Shown: positions 36,031-44,531 of the stretch, piece by piece | Layout of the letters: every line of letters begins with the position of its first letter | Numbering within the stretch: position 1 is the first letter of the stretch | Assembly (NCBI RefSeq): GCF_030944625.1 | Contig: NZ_JAUSXY010000001.1 | Location: 992,001 to 1,056,000, forward strand | DNA: 64,000 nucleotides | Direction: 5' to 3' | Source: Arthrobacter sp. SLBN-112 | GTDB taxonomy: Bacteria; Actinomycetota; Actinomycetes; Actinomycetales; Micrococcaceae | Translations under genes and position numbers: made by a program | Notes under the pieces: model-generated | Told to the model about the DNA's origin: nothing | Seen by the model: only the letters and a program-made list of their open reading frames with translations | Database searches by the model: none

Positions 36031-36846
36031 GTGCCCGTTCTGAACGCCCAGGACCTGACGCTGAAATACGACCAACGCTGCGTGGTGGACCGGCTCAGCA
36101 TCCGGATTCCCGAAGGCAAGGTGACCATGATCGTCGGTGCGAACGCCTGCGGAAAGTCCACCCTGCTGCGCGGCCTGTCCCGGCTCCTCAAACCCGCGTC
36201 CGGAGCCGTGACCCTGGACGGCAAGGACATCCACGCACGGCCGGCCCGGGAATTGGCCCGCACCCTTGGCCTGCTTCCCCAGCATCCCGCCGCCCCGGAC
36301 GGAATCACGGTCCGGGACCTGGTGGGCCGCGGCCGCTACCCGCACCAAGGCTTCTTCCGGAGCTGGAGCGAAAAAGACGACGCCGCCGTGCAGCGCGCGC
36401 TGCAAGCCACCGGGACGCTGGAACTCGCCGGCCGTGAGGTGGATGAGCTGTCCGGCGGCCAGCGGCAGCGGGCCTGGATCGCCATGGCGCTGGCGCAGGA
36501 AACGGACGTGCTGCTGTTGGACGAACCCACCACGTACCTTGACCTTGCCCACCAGGTGGAGGTTTTGGACCTCGTGACGGACCTGAACCGGACGCGCGGC
36601 ACCACCGTGGCCATCGTCCTGCACGATCTCAATCTCGCCGCGCGCTACGCGGACCACGTCATCGCCATGAAGGGCGGCGCCGTAACGGCCGCGGGCGCCC
36701 CCGGCGACGTGGTGACCGAAGGCCTGGTCCGCGATGTCTTCGGCCTGGAGAGCCGCGTCATCCCGGATCCCGTCTCCGGTACCCCGCTCATCATTCCCAT
36801 CGGCCGCCACCACGCCACAGCCAACGAACTGGAGCCCGTCTCATGA
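36031..36846 (+). CDS. Siderophore ABC transporter ATPase
   Basis: 271 residues from GTG 36031 (AAAGGA upstream). Walker A G-A-N-A-C-G-K-S-T at about 36-44, Q-loop L-L-P-Q, signature L-S-G-G-Q-R-Q-R, Walker B V-L-L-L-D-E-P-T and switch His in V-L-H-D-L-N. FecE/FepC type. It powers the two permeases. Confidence 0.94.
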   Translation: MPVLNAQDLTLKYDQRCVVDRLSIRIPEGKVTMIVGANACGKSTLLRGLSRLLKPASGAVTLDGKDIHARPARELARTLGLLPQHPAAPDGITVRDLVGRGRYPHQGFFRSWSEKDDAAVQRALQATGTLELAGREVDELSGGQRQRAWIAMALAQETDVLLLDEPTTYLDLAHQVEVLDLVTDLNRTRGTTVAIVLHDLNLAARYADHVIAMKGGAVTAAGAPGDVVTEGLVRDVFGLESRVIPDPVSGTPLIIPIGRHHATANELEPVS

Positions 36847-37895
36847 AGACCCGCGAAACCGCCGCCACCCAGCCGATGAGCGTGGCCTTCGACGTCAGTG
36901 TCACCTCGGTCCGCGAACTCAGCCCCAACTTCCGCAGGATCACCTTCGGCGGGTACTCGCTGCGAGGTTTCGGCGTCCACGGGGACACGCTTGACCTCCG
37001 GATCAAACTGCTGATTCCCTCCGTTGCCGCCGACGGAGCGGAACTGCCGCTTCCGGCGTTCAACACCAGCCAGGCGGGCTGGTACCGGGATTGGCTGGCC
37101 ATGGACCCGGACGTCCGCGGCGCCATGCGCACCTACACGGTCCGGGAGGCCCGGCTGGACGCGGTGTACCCGGAGATCGAAGTTGACTTCGCCCTGCACG
37201 GCGATCACCGCGGGCAGCCGCAGGAAGCCTCCGGGCCGGCCGCGAACTGGGCCGTGAACGCCAAACCGGGCGACGCCCTTACCATCATCGGGCCCAACAA
37301 CCGCGCCGCGCACTGCGTCACCGCGGAGACCTATTCCGGCATCGAATGGCGGCCCGGGCTGGCTCAGCGCATCCTGCTCGCCGGCGACGAAACCGCCGTC
37401 CCTGCCATCTCGGCGATCCTGGAAACCCTTCCGCCGTACATGAGCGGTCACGCTTTCCTGGAAGTTCAGCAGGCTGCGGACTTCCTGGAGCTCAGCTCGC
37501 CGGCGGACATCGAGATCACCTGGCTGGCCCGGGGTGCCGCCATCGGCAGGTCCAGGCTGCACGGCCAGTTGCTGCAGGAGGCCGTGCGCAAGGCCGTCCC
37601 CGTGCCGGGCTGGGTAGGCATCACAGCGGACGACGGCGGCGCCGGGCCGGAGCCGGAAGACGTCAACGTTGACGTGGACATCCTTTGGGAAACGCCGGCC
37701 CGGATGGAAACAGCCGGTATCGCCGCCTCCAGGAATCCGCATCGACCCGTCGGCGCCATGCCCTTCTACGCCTGGATCGCCGGTGAAGCGGCAGTCATCC
37801 GGGACCTGCGCCGGTACCTTGTCCGCGAGGTGGGCATTGACCGGAAACAGGTGGCCTTCATGGGGTACTGGCGGCAGGGCAAAGCCGAGGGGTAG
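36843..37895 (+). CDS. Siderophore-interacting protein (flavin ferric-siderophore reductase)
   Basis: 350 residues, overlapping the ATPase gene by four bases. An FAD-binding barrel with R-T-Y-T-V-R-E (flavin-phosphate contact) near residue 100 and a C-terminal SIP NAD(P)H domain (L-L-A-G-D-E-T-A-V-P-A-I). It reduces imported ferric siderophore to release Fe(II). This completes an import-and-release operon. Confidence 0.92.
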   Translation: MKTRETAATQPMSVAFDVSVTSVRELSPNFRRITFGGYSLRGFGVHGDTLDLRIKLLIPSVAADGAELPLPAFNTSQAGWYRDWLAMDPDVRGAMRTYTVREARLDAVYPEIEVDFALHGDHRGQPQEASGPAANWAVNAKPGDALTIIGPNNRAAHCVTAETYSGIEWRPGLAQRILLAGDETAVPAISAILETLPPYMSGHAFLEVQQAADFLELSSPADIEITWLARGAAIGRSRLHGQLLQEAVRKAVPVPGWVGITADDGGAGPEPEDVNVDVDILWETPARMETAGIAASRNPHRPVGAMPFYAWIAGEAAVIRDLRRYLVREVGIDRKQVAFMGYWRQGKAEG

Positions 37896-37910
37896 ACACT
37901 CACTGTTCAC

Positions 37911-37930
37911 CCCGGCGTCGTCCGGGCTTT
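37911..37930 (+). terminator. Small terminator after the siderophore operon
   Basis: CCCGG and CCGGG arms (37911-37915, 37922-37926) with a 6-base loop, followed by CTTTTCC. Confidence 0.5.
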
Positions 37931-37954
37931 TCCTTGCCCCGGTACGTTGGGTCG

Positions 37955-38797
37955 GTGGTGCCTGAATCCTTGCTTCCTGACTTGGGGCGGCGGGTTTTTG
38001 TTGCCCTTGGGGACTCCTTCACCGAAGGGGTGGGGGACCGGGACGAGCGGCTGCCGAACGGGGTCCGCGGGTGGGCCGACCGGGTGGCCGAGAAACTGGC
38101 CAAGGCGCAGCCCGGCTGGAAGTACGCCAACCTGGCCATCAGGAGCAAACGGCTGCGTCACATCATCGACGAGCAGCTGGAACCAGCGCTTCGGATGCGG
38201 CCCACGTTGATCACGCTCTACGCCGGCGGCAACGACCTCCTGGACCTGAAGACGGACATGGTGGCGCTGATGGTGGACTACGACCAATTCGTCGCCAAAC
38301 TGGCCGGCACCGGGGCCACGGTGGTCCTGTTTACCGGGTTCGACGTCAAGGTTTCGGCGTTGCTGGAGCCACTGAAGAAGCGCAACACCTACTACAACCA
38401 GCGGGTGCGGGACATCGCGGCGAAGCACGGTGCCCTGCTGGTGGATTACTGGTGCCTGGACGCTTTCCATGACCGCCGGATGTGGGACTCGGACCGGCTC
38501 CACATGTCCAAGGCCGGGCACAAATACCTCGCCGGGCAGGTGCTGGACCAGTTGGGCGTGCCGCACAAAATCAAGCGCAAGGACTGGGAACCGCCGGTCC
38601 GGCTGAGCCTGCGCGAATGGGAGCAGCAGCAGCGGCGCTGGGTCCACGATTGGGTCCTGCCGCTGTTCGGCCGCAAACTCCGCGGCGTCACGCTGGGGGA
38701 CACGCTCACCCCGCGCTGGCCCGAGCCGGTGAAGGTGCCGCGCAAGGGTTTGAAGAAGCTTACGTCGGAAACGCCCGACGGCGGCGCCGCGCCTTAG
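37955..38797 (+). CDS. SGNH/GDSL hydrolase 1
   Basis: 280 residues from GTG 37955, chosen because TACGTT lies exactly six bases upstream (leaderless); a TTG at 37934 is the alternative. Block I G-D-S-F-T-E-G, block III G-G-N-D, and block V D-R-L-H-M-S carry the Ser, Gly, Asn and Asp-x-x-His of SGNH esterases. No signal peptide, so cytosolic. It is clearly paralogous to 39689-40450. Substrate unknown. The last four bases overlap the convergent YciI gene. Confidence 0.88.
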   Translation: MVPESLLPDLGRRVFVALGDSFTEGVGDRDERLPNGVRGWADRVAEKLAKAQPGWKYANLAIRSKRLRHIIDEQLEPALRMRPTLITLYAGGNDLLDLKTDMVALMVDYDQFVAKLAGTGATVVLFTGFDVKVSALLEPLKKRNTYYNQRVRDIAAKHGALLVDYWCLDAFHDRRMWDSDRLHMSKAGHKYLAGQVLDQLGVPHKIKRKDWEPPVRLSLREWEQQQRRWVHDWVLPLFGRKLRGVTLGDTLTPRWPEPVKVPRKGLKKLTSETPDGGAAP

Positions 38798-39099
38798 CTG
38801 GTTTCTGCGGGCGGGCTGTCCAGCAGGTTTTCATACCCTGGCGCCACACGGCCGGCGTGGAACTCCAGCACCTCGAAATCGGCCACCCCGTTGGAGTAGA
38901 ACGGGTCAAGCGCCAGGCTGGCGTCGAGGGTGGCGCGCTCGGCCTGCGACAACAACAATCCGCCCGTGCGGGGAATCTTGCGGCCCGCGGCGATGAACAC
39001 ACCGTCGTCGAACGCCTTCTGCAGCCAGGCCATGTGGGCCTCGTTGTGGAAGTCGACGATCTCCTGGGGCACGCGGTAGGTGAGGGAGACAACATACAT
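38794..39099 (-). CDS. YciI-like (YCII) domain protein
   Basis: 101 residues, matching the YCII fold: M-Y-V-V-S-L-T-Y, then H-x-x-x-H-M-A-W-L. Members include small dehalogenase-like or muconolactone-related enzymes, mostly of unknown role. TAGGCT lies six bases before ATG with no Shine-Dalgarno, so leaderless. It is divergent from the MarR gene with 59 bases between. Confidence 0.85.
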   Translation of the reverse strand: MYVVSLTYRVPQEIVDFHNEAHMAWLQKAFDDGVFIAAGRKIPRTGGLLLSQAERATLDASLALDPFYSNGVADFEVLEFHAGRVAPGYENLLDSPPAETS

Positions 39100-39158
39100 G
39101 CGCCAAGCCTACCGGCGCCTCAACAAGCTACTTGAAAGATCAATCGTAGAATGGGTTC

Positions 39159-39644
39159 ATGACGGAACCCCGATGGCTCAACGCAGACGAACGCCGTGCC
39201 TGGCTGGCGCTGGTGAGCATCAACACCCTGCTGCCTGCGGCCCTTGACACCAGGCTGCACACCGCGGGGAAACTGTCCCTCTTCGATTACACCGTGCTGG
39301 CCATGCTCTCCGAAGCCGAAGACCGGTTCCTGCCCATGAGTGAGCTTGCCGCCCGCAGCAGCGCCTCCCTGTCCCGCCTCTCCCACGTGGTGACGAAGCT
39401 GCAGAAGCGTGGCTGGGTGGAACGCCGGCCGCACCCCCATGACGCAAGGGTGACCACCGCCCACCTCACCGAGGAAGGCATGGCCACGATCGTTGGCCTG
39501 GCGCCCCGCCACGTCGAGGACGTCCGTGACCTCTTCCTCGATGCCCTGACCGAACAGGACGTCCTGGACCTGGCGCGGATCGGCGAAAAAGTCGTTGGGC
39601 GACTGGACACGGACCACTGGATCCTGCGCGAAACCAAGGGCTGA
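39159..39644 (+). CDS. MarR-family transcriptional regulator
   Basis: 161 residues, winged helix at about 50-120 with the D-x-R wing (D-A-R-V-T-T) and the helix S-A-S-L-S-R-L-S-H-V-V. TAGAAT lies six bases before ATG, so leaderless. In the gap to the YciI gene, TTGA-AAGA-TCAA at 39132-39143 is a possible operator half-site pair. It probably controls itself, YciI and perhaps the SGNH genes; the ligand is unknown. Confidence 0.9.
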   Translation: MTEPRWLNADERRAWLALVSINTLLPAALDTRLHTAGKLSLFDYTVLAMLSEAEDRFLPMSELAARSSASLSRLSHVVTKLQKRGWVERRPHPHDARVTTAHLTEEGMATIVGLAPRHVEDVRDLFLDALTEQDVLDLARIGEKVVGRLDTDHWILRETKG

Positions 39645-39688
39645 CCCGCCAATTGGTTGCTTCCGGCAACGGGTGGCAAACTTACCGC

Positions 39689-40450
39689 ATGGATTTCACT
39701 TCCCGGTTCGTGGCCCTGGGCGATTCTTTTACTGAAGGCGTTGGCGACGACGACCCCGCACGCCCCAACGGTGTCCGCGGCTGGGCCGACCGCGTGGCTG
39801 AACAACTCTGCGCCGCCGATCCCGGCTTCGGTTACGCCAACCTCGCCATCCGCGGCAGGAAGCTCCGCCAGATCCTCGCCGAGCAGGTGGATGCCGCCGT
39901 CGAACTCAAGCCCACACTGGTGAGCATCTATGCGGGCGCCAATGACATCCTTCGCCCGCGGGTAGACATCGACGAACTGCTGGTGGAGTACAACGACGCC
40001 GTCGGCAGGCTGGCTGCCACCGGAGCCACCGTGGTGATGTTCACCGGTTTCGACGCCCGGGGTTCCAAGGTTTTCGGCACCATGCGCGGCCGGACCGCAA
40101 TCTACAACGAGCTGGTCCGCGGCATTGCGGGGGACCACGGTGCGCTGCTGGTGGATTACTGGCGCTTCAGCGAGTACTACGACTGGGGCATGTGGGCCCA
40201 CGACCGGATGCACATGTCCGCTGCGGGCCACGCCAACATGGCCAAGCGTGTGCTCGAGGTCCTCAAATATGACCACTCCATCGATATCCCGCCCATGACG
40301 CCGGTCCCTGATCTCAGCGGCAGGGATGCGCTCCGCGCCAATGCCCAATGGTTCCGGGAGTATGCGGCACCGTGGGTGGTGCGCCGCGTTACCGGCAAGT
40401 CGTCCGGGGACAATCTTCGGCCCAAATATCCGCAGCTGACGCGCCTGTAG
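39689..40450 (+). CDS. SGNH/GDSL hydrolase 2
   Basis: 253 residues from ATG 39689; CAAACT lies six bases upstream and there is no Shine-Dalgarno. Block I G-D-S-F-T-E-G, A-G-A-N-D in place of block III, and D-R-M-H-M-S. It shares long stretches with SGNH hydrolase 1 (P-N-G-V-R-G-W-A-D-R-V-A-E, A-T-V-V-x-F-T-G-F-D, H-G-A-L-L-V-D-Y-W), so the two arose by duplication. Cytosolic; substrate unknown. Confidence 0.88.
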   Translation: MDFTSRFVALGDSFTEGVGDDDPARPNGVRGWADRVAEQLCAADPGFGYANLAIRGRKLRQILAEQVDAAVELKPTLVSIYAGANDILRPRVDIDELLVEYNDAVGRLAATGATVVMFTGFDARGSKVFGTMRGRTAIYNELVRGIAGDHGALLVDYWRFSEYYDWGMWAHDRMHMSAAGHANMAKRVLEVLKYDHSIDIPPMTPVPDLSGRDALRANAQWFREYAAPWVVRRVTGKSSGDNLRPKYPQLTRL

Positions 40451-40472
40451 CGGACCGCTTCCGGCCGCCGGC

Positions 40473-41294
40473 TCAGGCGGACTGGAAAGCCGGAGTCGCC
40501 AGCATGGAGCCGTCGGGGCGGATCGCCAGGACGGCAACGTCCCAGTTGTCTGTGGCCAGGTTCAGCACTGGCGTTCCGCCGGAGATAATGGCCGTGGCCA
40601 GCACATCCGCGGTGACGATGTCCGCCGCAGCCACGCTGACCTGGACAAACCCGGCGCCCCCGCCCACCCGCCAGATGTGCTCGCCCCGCTCCGCCGAGCC
40701 GGAGGTTGCAACCGCACTGTGCGGCCCACCCGCTCCAAGCGCGTACCCGGTGATGAGGGTCTGCCGGTCCGCCGGATCCACGATGCCGGTCTTCCACGGT
40801 TCGGAGCTGCCGGGCCGGGGCGAGCCGCTGACCAGCACGTCCCCGCCCGCGTTGAGGCACCAGTCGCGGCGGCCCAACGCCAGGAGGGTGGTTCCGGCCT
40901 CGCGGATCGCGTGGCCCTTGATGATGCCGGAAAGGTCCAGGACGCCGTCCGGCCGCTCGGGAGTGAAGGCGCCTTCCGTGCGCAGCCGCCATTCATGCGC
41001 CTCGGCGTACCGTTCCCGCATTCGGACCGAGGCGGTCCGCAGCGTCAGTTCGCCGCGGGCCAGCCGGCTCGCCTCGGAATCGGGGCGGTACAGGCTGAAG
41101 GTTTCGTCGAGGTCCCGGAAGAGGCGTTCGACGACGGCGGTGGCGGCCGCGAGCTCGTCAAGCCGTGGCTGCCCTTCCGCGGCGATGCCGACGGGCATGG
41201 TCAGGCTGATGACGGTACCCATGCACTCAAAGGTGCGGGCTTTCAGGGCCGGGGTGTCCGTTTCCGCCGGCACGGGGCTAGAGGTGCGCTGCAT
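40473..41294 (-). CDS. apbE: FAD:protein FMN transferase (ApbE)
   Basis: 273 residues from ATG 41294, overlapping the FMN-binding protein gene by 17 bases. ApbE moves FMN from FAD onto a Ser/Thr of a target protein. Motifs: M-G-T-V-I-S-L near the N-terminus, L-D-L-S-G-I-I-K-G-H-A and N-A-G-G-D-V. It has no obvious signal peptide or lipobox, unlike many ApbE proteins that act outside, so it may load its target before export. Its partner is the gene just upstream. Confidence 0.9.
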   Translation of the reverse strand: MQRTSSPVPAETDTPALKARTFECMGTVISLTMPVGIAAEGQPRLDELAAATAVVERLFRDLDETFSLYRPDSEASRLARGELTLRTASVRMRERYAEAHEWRLRTEGAFTPERPDGVLDLSGIIKGHAIREAGTTLLALGRRDWCLNAGGDVLVSGSPRPGSSEPWKTGIVDPADRQTLITGYALGAGGPHSAVATSGSAERGEHIWRVGGGAGFVQVSVAAADIVTADVLATAIISGGTPVLNLATDNWDVAVLAIRPDGSMLATPAFQSA

Positions 41295-41769
41295 CGATGG
41301 CTGCCTGGAGTGAGGTGACGTAGGCGCTGCTGGTGACGGTGGCGCCGCTGATGGTCTTGATGCTGGCCGACTGGGCAGCCAGCGCCTCGCTGCGGAGCAG
41401 GGGTGCCGCACGGTTGCTGATCTGGATCGACTTGCCGTCGGTGTTGGTCAGCTGGAGGGCAGTGACGTCCGTGATCTTGCCGTTCGCCACCGTGATCTGG
41501 ACCTGCACGGGACCGAACCTGGTCTGGACGGCGGTTCCCTTGTAGATACCGGAGGCGGTTGAACCCGAGGACCCGGAAGTGCTGGAGGAGCCTGTTGCGC
41601 CGGAGGAACCCGCCCCGGATGAGCCGGTGCCGGTGGCACCCGTGGTGCCTGCCGCCGTCGTGCCCGTTGCAACGGTGCTGATGCCCGATACCTGCGTGCC
41701 TGCCTGCCAGCCCGCCAGGAGAATCCCGGCGGAGGCGAAGGCGGCAGCGGCTATTCCGCGTATTTTCAC
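41278..41769 (-). CDS. FMN-binding protein, flavinylation target
   Basis: 163 residues, start GTG 41769 overlapping the stop of the upstream membrane reductase. N-terminal signal or anchor helix at 5-22, a Gly/Ser/Thr low-complexity linker at about 33-74, then an FMN-binding domain with S141-G-A-T-V-T146-S, the flavinylation motif in which T146 should carry FMN. It should sit outside the membrane as an electron carrier. Confidence 0.9.
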   Translation of the reverse strand: MKIRGIAAAAFASAGILLAGWQAGTQVSGISTVATGTTAAGTTGATGTGSSGAGSSGATGSSSTSGSSGSTASGIYKGTAVQTRFGPVQVQITVANGKITDVTALQLTNTDGKSIQISNRAAPLLRSEALAAQSASIKTISGATVTSSAYVTSLQAAIDAAHL

Positions 41770-43238
41770 CAGTCAAACCTTTCGTGATGGATCTGGTCCT
41801 CGGGGACGCCGGCGTTCGCGGCATCCGCTATGACGTTGGCTGCCCAGTGTGCCGGGCCGCAGACGTAGACGTCGGCGTCCGCAATGTCCGGGACGTAGGA
41901 GGTGAGGCTGTAGCCGTTGTGCACGGCGTCCTCAGGGAGCCATGTGGAGCGGCCATGGGACCGCCGCCCGGTGAGGTGGAAGAGCCTGGCGCCGCGTTCC
42001 TGGCAGAGCTCCAGGATTTCGCTGCCGAGGTAGAGCTCCCGCTCCGTATGGCCACGCAGCAGGACGCTGGCCTCACCGGGTCCGAACGGCGTGGTTTCCA
42101 GCAACGCCCGCAGCGGAGTGATGCCGATGCCGGCCCCGATCATGACCACTTTGTTCTTGGTGCGGGCGGCGGTGCTGAGCAGGCCATACGGTCCCTCCAG
42201 CGCCACTTTGGTACCTTTCCGCAGCCGGAGGAGGCGGCCTGATCCGTCGCCGAGGTTGCGGACGGTGATCCGCATGGTCCCCTGGCCGTCAGGACCATTG
42301 AAGACCGGCTCGGCGGACAGGCTGAACGGGTGCGGGTGCCACCACATTCCCGGGGCCAGGAACCGCCAGATGAAGAAGCGCCCGCCGGTCCCTGCCAGCT
42401 GGTCCAGCTGCCGGCCCCGCATGACGATGTTCACCACGCCTGGCGCCACGGCCTCAACCCGGGCCACGGTGAGCCGGTGCCTGAGGGTGGCCAGCACCGG
42501 TTCCAGGATGCGGAAGTACACCAGGGCGGTGCCGGTGGAGATGCAGATGGCCAGCCAGTACCAGCGCTGCCAGGTACCTGCGGCGAACAACCCGCCGACG
42601 CTGAACTGGTGCGGGATTGAGGTGGCGACGGCGGCGTACGTCAGGAGGTGCACCACGTACCAGAACTCGTAGGGAAAGCGGCGACGTACGGCCACCAGGG
42701 ACGTCACCACGACGGCGATAAACAGTGCCATGGACACGAAGGCCAGCCACATATCGGGCACCTGCACCCACAAGTTGATGGACTCGGTGATGGGATCAAG
42801 CCCCTCCGCCATGCCATACCCGATGGCGATCAGCACGCCGTGGGCCAGGAGCAGATAAAGGGAGGGTTTGCCCAGCTTGCCGTGGAACTCCAAGGCGCGG
42901 TCATGGCCGATGGTCCGGTCAATAAACGGGATCCTTGCCGCCAGGAGCAACATGAGCAGGACCAGGTCCATGCCCGCCAGTCCGGCGACGATCCCGCCTG
43001 CGGTGAACAACCCGGCGGGCGAGGTGATGTTCGAAGCCCCGCCGTCCTCCAGCCACAGCGCGATTGCCGCGGCAACGGATGCCCAGGCAATGACGGTCAG
43101 GAGGTCCGTTCGCAACATGCGCTGCCTGTGCTGGCGGGTGAACCAGCCGCGGACGGGCCTCGTGGTGGACTGGGAAGGACGCCCCGGACGGCCGGAGCTG
43201 CTTGCGGCCGGTGTTGTCGGCAGGAGCTGCGTGTTCAT
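41766..43238 (-). CDS. Ferric-reductase-like membrane flavoprotein
   Basis: 490 residues from ATG 43238 (GGAGG upstream). About six membrane helices at about 45-265 with paired His in the heme-binding arrangement of ferric reductase/NOX-type domains (A-L-E-F-H-G, L-L-L-A-H-G). Then an FAD-binding barrel (H-P-F-S-L-S) and an NAD(P)H domain (G-A-G-I-G-I-T-P, V-C-G-P). It moves electrons from cytosolic NAD(P)H across the membrane, here probably to the FMN protein encoded next. Confidence 0.88.
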   Translation of the reverse strand: MNTQLLPTTPAASSSGRPGRPSQSTTRPVRGWFTRQHRQRMLRTDLLTVIAWASVAAAIALWLEDGGASNITSPAGLFTAGGIVAGLAGMDLVLLMLLLAARIPFIDRTIGHDRALEFHGKLGKPSLYLLLAHGVLIAIGYGMAEGLDPITESINLWVQVPDMWLAFVSMALFIAVVVTSLVAVRRRFPYEFWYVVHLLTYAAVATSIPHQFSVGGLFAAGTWQRWYWLAICISTGTALVYFRILEPVLATLRHRLTVARVEAVAPGVVNIVMRGRQLDQLAGTGGRFFIWRFLAPGMWWHPHPFSLSAEPVFNGPDGQGTMRITVRNLGDGSGRLLRLRKGTKVALEGPYGLLSTAARTKNKVVMIGAGIGITPLRALLETTPFGPGEASVLLRGHTERELYLGSEILELCQERGARLFHLTGRRSHGRSTWLPEDAVHNGYSLTSYVPDIADADVYVCGPAHWAANVIADAANAGVPEDQIHHERFDW

Positions 43239-43551
43239 GCCTCCAAGATTGCTTTGGGAAGCTATGTCCCTGCTGTGAAAAGGGGCAACCGGCAGCTGTG
43301 ACCTTTCGTTCCTGCGGCTGCCCTTATACACCCGATTGGTCTTTAATTGCGTCAACTCGTAGACTTGGTAGGCGCTAAGTGCGCGGAGCGTGCGCAATTG
43401 CTCCGGTTGCCCCTGTAATTTTCGGGTGACCGGTAGTTAGGGGCTCAAGTTGCGTGACTAACCGTTGCCCTTCCTTATTTTGGGTCGCCCTTAGCAGCAT
43501 GGTCCAGCAGAAGATATGCGGATCATTACTTTCAATTCTTGAGGAGAAGTC
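43239..43551. other. Divergent intergenic region (313 bases)
   Basis: Between the membrane reductase (minus) and rpmB (plus). A minus-strand TTGACG at 43355-43350 with TATAAG at 43328-43323 could be a promoter, though the spacer is long. GAGGAG precedes rpmB. I looked for a Zur box (palindromic AT-rich site) before rpmB and found none convincing. Confidence 0.5.
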
Positions 43552-43788
43552 ATGGCAGCACACTGCCAAGTGACCGGGGCCGAGCCGGGCTTTGGGCACA
43601 GCATTTCGCACTCGCACCGCCGCAACAAGCGCCGGTTCGATCCGAACATTCAGAAGAAGCGCTACTGGGTTCCGTCCCTGCGCCGTAACGTCACGCTGCA
43701 GGTCTCTGCACGTGGCATCAAGACCATCGACGTGCGCGGCATCGACGCAGTCGTCGCCGACATTCTTGCTCGTGGGGTGAAGCTCTAG
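43552..43788 (+). CDS. rpmB: Ribosomal protein L28 (Cys-poor form)
   Basis: 78 residues, start ATG with GAGGAGAAGTC upstream. M-A-A-H-C-Q-V-T-G and [12 protein letters not shown] are typical. It has a single Cys and so lacks the C-x-x-C pairs of zinc-binding L28. In Streptomyces and Mycobacterium such Cys-free sets (L28, L33, S14) are zinc-starvation paralogues; here they may simply be the housekeeping copies. Confidence 0.96.
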   Translation: MAAHCQVTGAEPGFGHSISHSHRRNKRRFDPNIQKKRYWVPSLRRNVTLQVSARGIKTIDVRGIDAVVADILARGVKL

Positions 43789-43955
43789 TGGCTAAGGACA
43801 AGGACGTACGTCCGATCATCAAGCTCAAGTCGACCGCGGGCACCGGTTACACCTACGTAACCCGCAAGAACCGTCGTAACGATCCGGACCGCATGGTCCT
43901 GAAGAAGTACGACCCCAAGATCCGCCAGCACGTCGAATTCCGAGAGGAGCGCTAA
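43788..43955 (+). CDS. rpmG: Ribosomal protein L33 (Cys-free form)
   Basis: 55 residues, start GTG 43788, overlapping the rpmB stop by one base (TAGTG). Reads [20 protein letters not shown] and ends V-E-F-R-E-E-R. It has no Cys at all, so no zinc ribbon. Large-subunit protein near the E site. Confidence 0.96.
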   Translation: MAKDKDVRPIIKLKSTAGTGYTYVTRKNRRNDPDRMVLKKYDPKIRQHVEFREER

Positions 43956-43957
43956 AC

Positions 43958-44263
43958 ATGGCTAAGAAGTCCAAGATTGCTCGCAACGAGCAGCGCAAGG
44001 TCATCGTTGAGCGTTACGCTGCCAAGCGCCTCGAGCTGAAGAAGACCCTGGTTGACGAGAACGCAACCGACGAAGCACGCGAAGCAGCCCGCCTGGGCTT
44101 GCAGAAGCTGCCCCGCAACGCGTCCCCGATCCGTCTGCGTAACCGCGACATCATCGACGGCCGCCCCCGCGGTACCTTCCAGAAGTTCGGCATCTCCCGT
44201 GTTCGCTTCCGCGACATGGCTCACCGCGGTGAGCTCCCGGGCATCACCAAGTCTTCCTGGTAA
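43958..44263 (+). CDS. rpsN: Ribosomal protein S14 (long, Cys-free form)
   Basis: 101 residues, the long form without the C-x-x-C zinc motif. GAGAGGAG lies eight bases upstream, inside the rpmG end. [10 protein letters not shown] and G-R-P-R-G are family hallmarks. Last gene of rpmB-rpmG-rpsN; a strong terminator follows. Confidence 0.96.
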   Translation: MAKKSKIARNEQRKVIVERYAAKRLELKKTLVDENATDEAREAARLGLQKLPRNASPIRLRNRDIIDGRPRGTFQKFGISRVRFRDMAHRGELPGITKSSW

Positions 44264-44290
44264 TCCAGCCACGCTGATACCAGCTGCTTG

Positions 44291-44332
44291 AGAAGGGCCG
44301 GCAACCTCACGGTTGCCGGCCCTTCTGCGTTT
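44291..44332 (+). terminator. Terminator after rpsN
   Basis: Perfect 16-bp stem (44291-44306 with 44311-44326), 4-base loop TCAC, then GCGTTT. Confidence 0.85.
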
Positions 44333-44371
44333 AAGCCACCCCGCCTTTTCCGGGGCTGAGCTTTTCGCCCT

Positions 44372-44395
44372 GGTGATTGAGCTTGTCGAAATCTG
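44372..44395 (+). repeat. REP-like element copy near rrn operon 1
   Basis: GGTGATTGAGCTTGTCGAAA, then TCTG; related to the element inside jetB at 27565-27588. Confidence 0.45.
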
Positions 44396-44461
44396 TGCGG
44401 CAGCCCACACTGACCGCTTACTGCGGCGCCAAGGCAGTTCGGTCCCTTTCTGCCCGCTGTT

Positions 44462-44483
44462 ACCCCGGAATCCCGGGGTTTTC
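44462..44483 (+). terminator. Small hairpin before the rrn1 promoter
   Basis: 7-bp stem ACCCCGG/CCGGGGT with a 4-base loop and a following TTTC; a likely terminator insulating the rrn1 promoter. Confidence 0.45.
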
Positions 44484-44502
44484 ATGCCCTGCGGTGACGG
44501 GT

Positions 44503-44531
44503 TTGCGGTCGGTCCCGACTGCGTGTATTGT
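44503..44531 (+). promoter_or_regulatory. rrn operon 1 promoter
   Basis: TTGCGG (44503-44508), 17 bases, TATTGT (44526-44531). The same two hexamers with the same spacing occur before rrn operon 2, while most bases between them differ, which supports the assignment. Confidence 0.7.

Noticed and set aside
43239..43551. Zur box before rpmB
   Set aside because: The AT-rich stretch near 43515-43540 is not palindromic and does not match the TGAAAA..TTTTCA pattern.
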